In this document: in pieces, positions 38,481 to 40,832 of the stretch | Layout: every line of letters starts with the position of its first letter | Numbering within the stretch: position 1 is the stretch's first letter | Source: Clostridiales bacterium | GTDB lineage: Bacteria > Bacillota > Clostridia > Caldicoprobacterales > UBA3941 | DNA length: 40,832 nucleotides | Direction: 5' to 3' | NCBI GenBank assembly: GCA_012735575.1 | Contig: JAAYGY010000032.1 | Span: 1 to 40,832 of the forward strand | Program-made: the position numbers and the translations under genes | The notes under the pieces: generated by a model | The model's input: the letters and a program-made list of their open reading frames with translations, nothing else | The model's database searches: none | Told to the model about the DNA's origin: nothing

Positions 38481-38526
38481 ATTTAGTACCTCATAAAATG
38501 TGTTAAAAAATAGACAAAGATTATAC

Positions 38527-38555
38527 TTGCCTTTTTTCAATATTTATAATACAAT
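38527..38555 (+). promoter_or_regulatory. Promoter for the second T-box and ilvB copy
   Basis: TTGCCT (38527-38532) and TACAAT (38550-38555) are 17 bases apart. The predicted transcript starts near 38562, about 60 bases before the T-box stem I. Confidence 0.65.
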
Positions 38556-38624
38556 ATCTAATAATTATATCGTGCATAAATATACATTAAAAGCTATGAG
38601 GGGAAGAGTAGGAATTATCAGTTT

Positions 38625-38861
38625 AGGTTACAGAGAGTCGACGGTTGGTGCAAGTCGATACCTACGATTATTCTGAAGATCATCCCGGAGCTGTCAACCT
38701 GAAATCTTTTGAGTAGGGTTGATCGGAAAGGGCCCGTTACAGCTCGGAGGTATAAGCCTGATGGCCGTACCTTGCTGAGGCCATTACTGCAAAGTAATGG
38801 TGAAATTGGGTGGTACCACGAAGTATAACCTTTCGTCCCAGATACGGATGAAAGGTTTTTT
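38625..38861 (+). promoter_or_regulatory. T-box leader, Ile (ATC) specifier, upstream of ilvB copy 2
   Basis: Stem I is closed by AGGTT-CAG (38625-38633) with CTG-AACCT (38691-38700) and contains GGTTGGTGCAAGTCGATACC. The specifier loop reads TGAAG-ATC-A, giving an Ile codon at 38679-38681. The T-box motif GGGTGGTACCACG is at 38808-38820. The terminator stem AACCTTTC-GTCC pairs with GGAT-GAAAGGTT (38827-38857) and is followed by T6. The antiterminator competes with this stem. Uncharged tRNA-Ile should allow expression of ilvB copy 2 alone. Confidence 0.88.
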
Positions 38862-38904
38862 AATATTATGCAATTTAAATCAATAACCATGAGGAGGCGA
38901 GAAG

Positions 38905-40575
38905 ATGAAGTTAACAGGTGCACAAGTGCTGGTAGAATGTCTAAGAGAACAGGGCGTTGATACTATTTTTGGCTATCCAGGGGGAGCGGTGCTGCCAATC
39001 TACGATGCTCTATACGATGTTAAGGACATAAGACATATTTTAACTGCTCATGAACAAGGTGCAACCCATGCAGCAGATGGATATGCCAGAGCAACAGGGA
39101 AGGTAGGGGTAGTAATAGTTACCTCAGGGCCTGGAGCTACCAATACTGTAACGGGTATTGCCACTGCATACATGGATTCAGTACCAATTGTAGTATTTAC
39201 AGGGCAGGTAGCTAATTCATTGATAGGAAAGGATTCCTTTCAGGAGGTAGATATAACAGGAGTAACCAATCCCATAACCAAGCATAACTATATTGTAAAG
39301 GACGCAGATCAACTGCCACATATTATCAGGCAGGCCTTTAGTATAGCCAGATCAGGGCGGCCAGGGCCTGTGTTAGTAGATATTCCAAAGGATGTCCAAA
39401 CAACGGTTATAGACTACTATCCTGAGAAAGCAGATATTAATGGGGAAAAGGCTGTAAACCAGCAGGATCAATTGGACTATGACAGTATAAACAGGTCTAT
39501 AGAGGCAATAAACCAAAGTGAAAGGCCTGTTATATATGCAGGCGGTGGAGTAAATATAGCTGGTGCCAATGATAAGCTTGTTGAGTTTGCAGAGAGGATA
39601 AAGTCTCCTGTGAGCTGTTCCCTTATGGGAATGGGAGCATTTCCAGGAAACCATCCCTACTACATGGGGATGGTAGGTATGCATGGTACCAGGTATTCAA
39701 ACTATGCTTTTTCAAACTGTGATCTTATTATAGCTATGGGAGCAAGATTCAGCGACAGGGTGGTAAGCAATGTAGAAAAATTTGCGCCAAAGGCCAGGAT
39801 CATCCATGTGGATATAGATCCAGCAGAGCTAGGAAAAAATGTGGAAACTTATATAGAGGTATGTGGAGATGTAGGCCAGATACTAGACATTTTTAATGAA
39901 AAAGTAAAAGAGAAAAAGGAAAATGGCTGGAACAGACAGATTGAAGAATGGAAAAAGGCTTATCCTTTAAATTACAAGACTAATGGAAATCTAAGTCCCC
40001 AGTATATCATTGAAAAGCTGTACCAACTGACAAAAGGGCAGGCAATACTGTCCACAGAGGTAGGTCAGAACCAGATGTGGGCTGCCCAGTTTTATAAATT
40101 CTCTCAACCCAGGACCTTTATATCTTCAGGAGGACTGGGTACCATGGGATATGGGTTAGGTGCTTCTATAGGTGCTGCCCTTGGCAGACAGGATAAGAAG
40201 GTTATCAATGTAGCTGGTGACGGCAGCTTTAAGATGAATTCTACTGAATTGGCTACAGTATCTAGGTATAAGATTCCCATTATCCAGCTGGTGCTAAACA
40301 ACCATTCATTGGGTATGGTAAGACAGTGGCAGGATCTTTTCTTCAGCAAGAGATTTTCCCACAGTGAGCTGGGGCAGGATGTGGATTTTGTAAAGCTGGC
40401 TGCGGCTTATGGTATAAAAGCCTTCAGTATAAATCACAATGATCAGGTAGAAAGTGTTCTTAGTCATGCCCTTGAATCAAATGAGCCGGTACTAATTAAT
40501 TGTGAGATTCATCCTGATGACAAAGTATATCCCATTGTACCTCCAGGTGCAGGTATTGATGAGTTGATTGATTAA
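38905..40575 (+). CDS. ilvB: Acetolactate synthase large subunit, copy 2 (Ile T-box controlled)
   Basis: A second 556-residue ThDP-dependent AHAS catalytic subunit. It has IFGYPGGAVLPIYDAL, catalytic E50 (HEQGATHAADGYAR), VTSGPGATN, an FAD-domain region and the ThDP motif from AGDGSFKMNSTELA to LNNHSLGMVRQWQ. Trp475 in GMVRQWQ is retained, the residue that gives 2-ketobutyrate preference in E. coli AHAS II. GAGGAGG lies eight bases before the ATG. The terminator at 40598 closes the unit with no small subunit after it, so it may share the IlvN encoded with copy 1. It could be called ilvB2; the anabolic assignment rests on motifs and T-box context. Confidence 0.94.
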   Translation: MKLTGAQVLVECLREQGVDTIFGYPGGAVLPIYDALYDVKDIRHILTAHEQGATHAADGYARATGKVGVVIVTSGPGATNTVTGIATAYMDSVPIVVFTGQVANSLIGKDSFQEVDITGVTNPITKHNYIVKDADQLPHIIRQAFSIARSGRPGPVLVDIPKDVQTTVIDYYPEKADINGEKAVNQQDQLDYDSINRSIEAINQSERPVIYAGGGVNIAGANDKLVEFAERIKSPVSCSLMGMGAFPGNHPYYMGMVGMHGTRYSNYAFSNCDLIIAMGARFSDRVVSNVEKFAPKARIIHVDIDPAELGKNVETYIEVCGDVGQILDIFNEKVKEKKENGWNRQIEEWKKAYPLNYKTNGNLSPQYIIEKLYQLTKGQAILSTEVGQNQMWAAQFYKFSQPRTFISSGGLGTMGYGLGASIGAALGRQDKKVINVAGDGSFKMNSTELATVSRYKIPIIQLVLNNHSLGMVRQWQDLFFSKRFSHSELGQDVDFVKLAAAYGIKAFSINHNDQVESVLSHALESNEPVLINCEIHPDDKVYPIVPPGAGIDELID

Positions 40576-40597
40576 ATACTAGTAAATAAGTAAACAG

Positions 40598-40638
40598 GCA
40601 GACTGCATTTGAAATGAATTTTTGCAGTCTGCTTTTTT
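40598..40638 (+). terminator. Terminator after ilvB copy 2
   Basis: GCAGACTGCA (40598-40607) pairs perfectly with TGCAGTCTGC (40623-40632), followed by six T. The 15-base loop is A/T-rich. The remaining bases to the window end hold no gene I can support. Confidence 0.92.
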
Positions 40639-40832
40639 ATTGTAAAAAAATGTATAGATCCCTGTGTATGGATATATACACATCTGTAATTAAAAATAAC
40701 AAAGAATAATGCGAAAAATTTGTAAATATAGAAGGGAAAGGGATAAGGGGGATAGAAGAAAATATAAAAACTAGTTTATTTCAATAAAAATTAATGATAC
40801 ACATATAATGTCTAATTAGTATGTTAAAATTA

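Noticed and set aside
38905-40575. The solitary ilvB copy as a catabolic acetolactate synthase (AlsS) or another ThDP enzyme.
   Set aside because: The intact GMVRQWQ segment and the Ile-specific T-box point to anabolic AHAS.

Overview
The window looks like chromosomal DNA from a low-to-moderate GC, Gram-positive Clostridia-type bacterium. The signs are strong GGAGG ribosome sites, frequent GTG and TTG starts, AGA/AGG/ATA-rich codon use, T-box leaders, a DUF951 gene next to an MscS channel gene, and an Opp transporter with a lipoprotein binding protein. Genus cannot be assigned from the sequence alone. I see no tRNA, rRNA, CRISPR array, transposase or phage gene. Almost every base is metabolic or envelope housekeeping DNA.

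Layout. (1) 1-3253, minus strand: an MFS transporter, a signal-peptide protein with an acidic stalk and an octa-arginine tail, and a diacylglycerol-kinase-like lipid kinase cut by the window edge. (2) 3501-12047, plus strand: one tightly packed apparent operon of MoxR ATPase, DUF58 protein, membrane protein with a DUF4129-like tail, response regulator, histidine kinase, NagA and a family 2 glycoside hydrolase, closed by a terminator. (3) 12140-15497: glutamine synthetase, a C26-type glutamine amidotransferase-like hydrolase, an MscS channel and a DUF951 protein. (4) 15537-28876: a roughly 13 kb branched-chain amino acid operon, ilvB-ilvN-ilvC-leuA-cimA-leuC-leuD-leuB-(M23 peptidase)-(nitroreductase)-ilvD, preceded by a Leu (CTC) T-box and, upstream of that, an unassigned structured RNA with its own good promoter. 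(5) 29244-35275: an oppABCDF operon with a 61-residue membrane protein at its end. (6) nagB on the minus strand, then a YitT-family membrane protein and a PepV-type dipeptidase on the plus strand. (7) 38527-40638: a second acetolactate synthase large subunit, alone, behind an Ile (ATC) T-box and closed by a terminator.

How it works together. Citramalate synthase beside LeuA, with a shared LeuCDB set and no threonine deaminase in view, suggests isoleucine is made from pyruvate and acetyl-CoA. The two acetolactate synthase catalytic subunits appear specialised. The Leu-controlled one has Ile472 where the Ile-controlled one has Trp475, the position known to favour 2-ketobutyrate in E. coli AHAS II. 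Peptide uptake (Opp) and PepV give an alternative amino acid supply.

The most interesting items are the unassigned RNA at 15594-15689, which can form two mutually exclusive folds in series with the Leu T-box, and the AHAS specificity split matched to T-box specificity.
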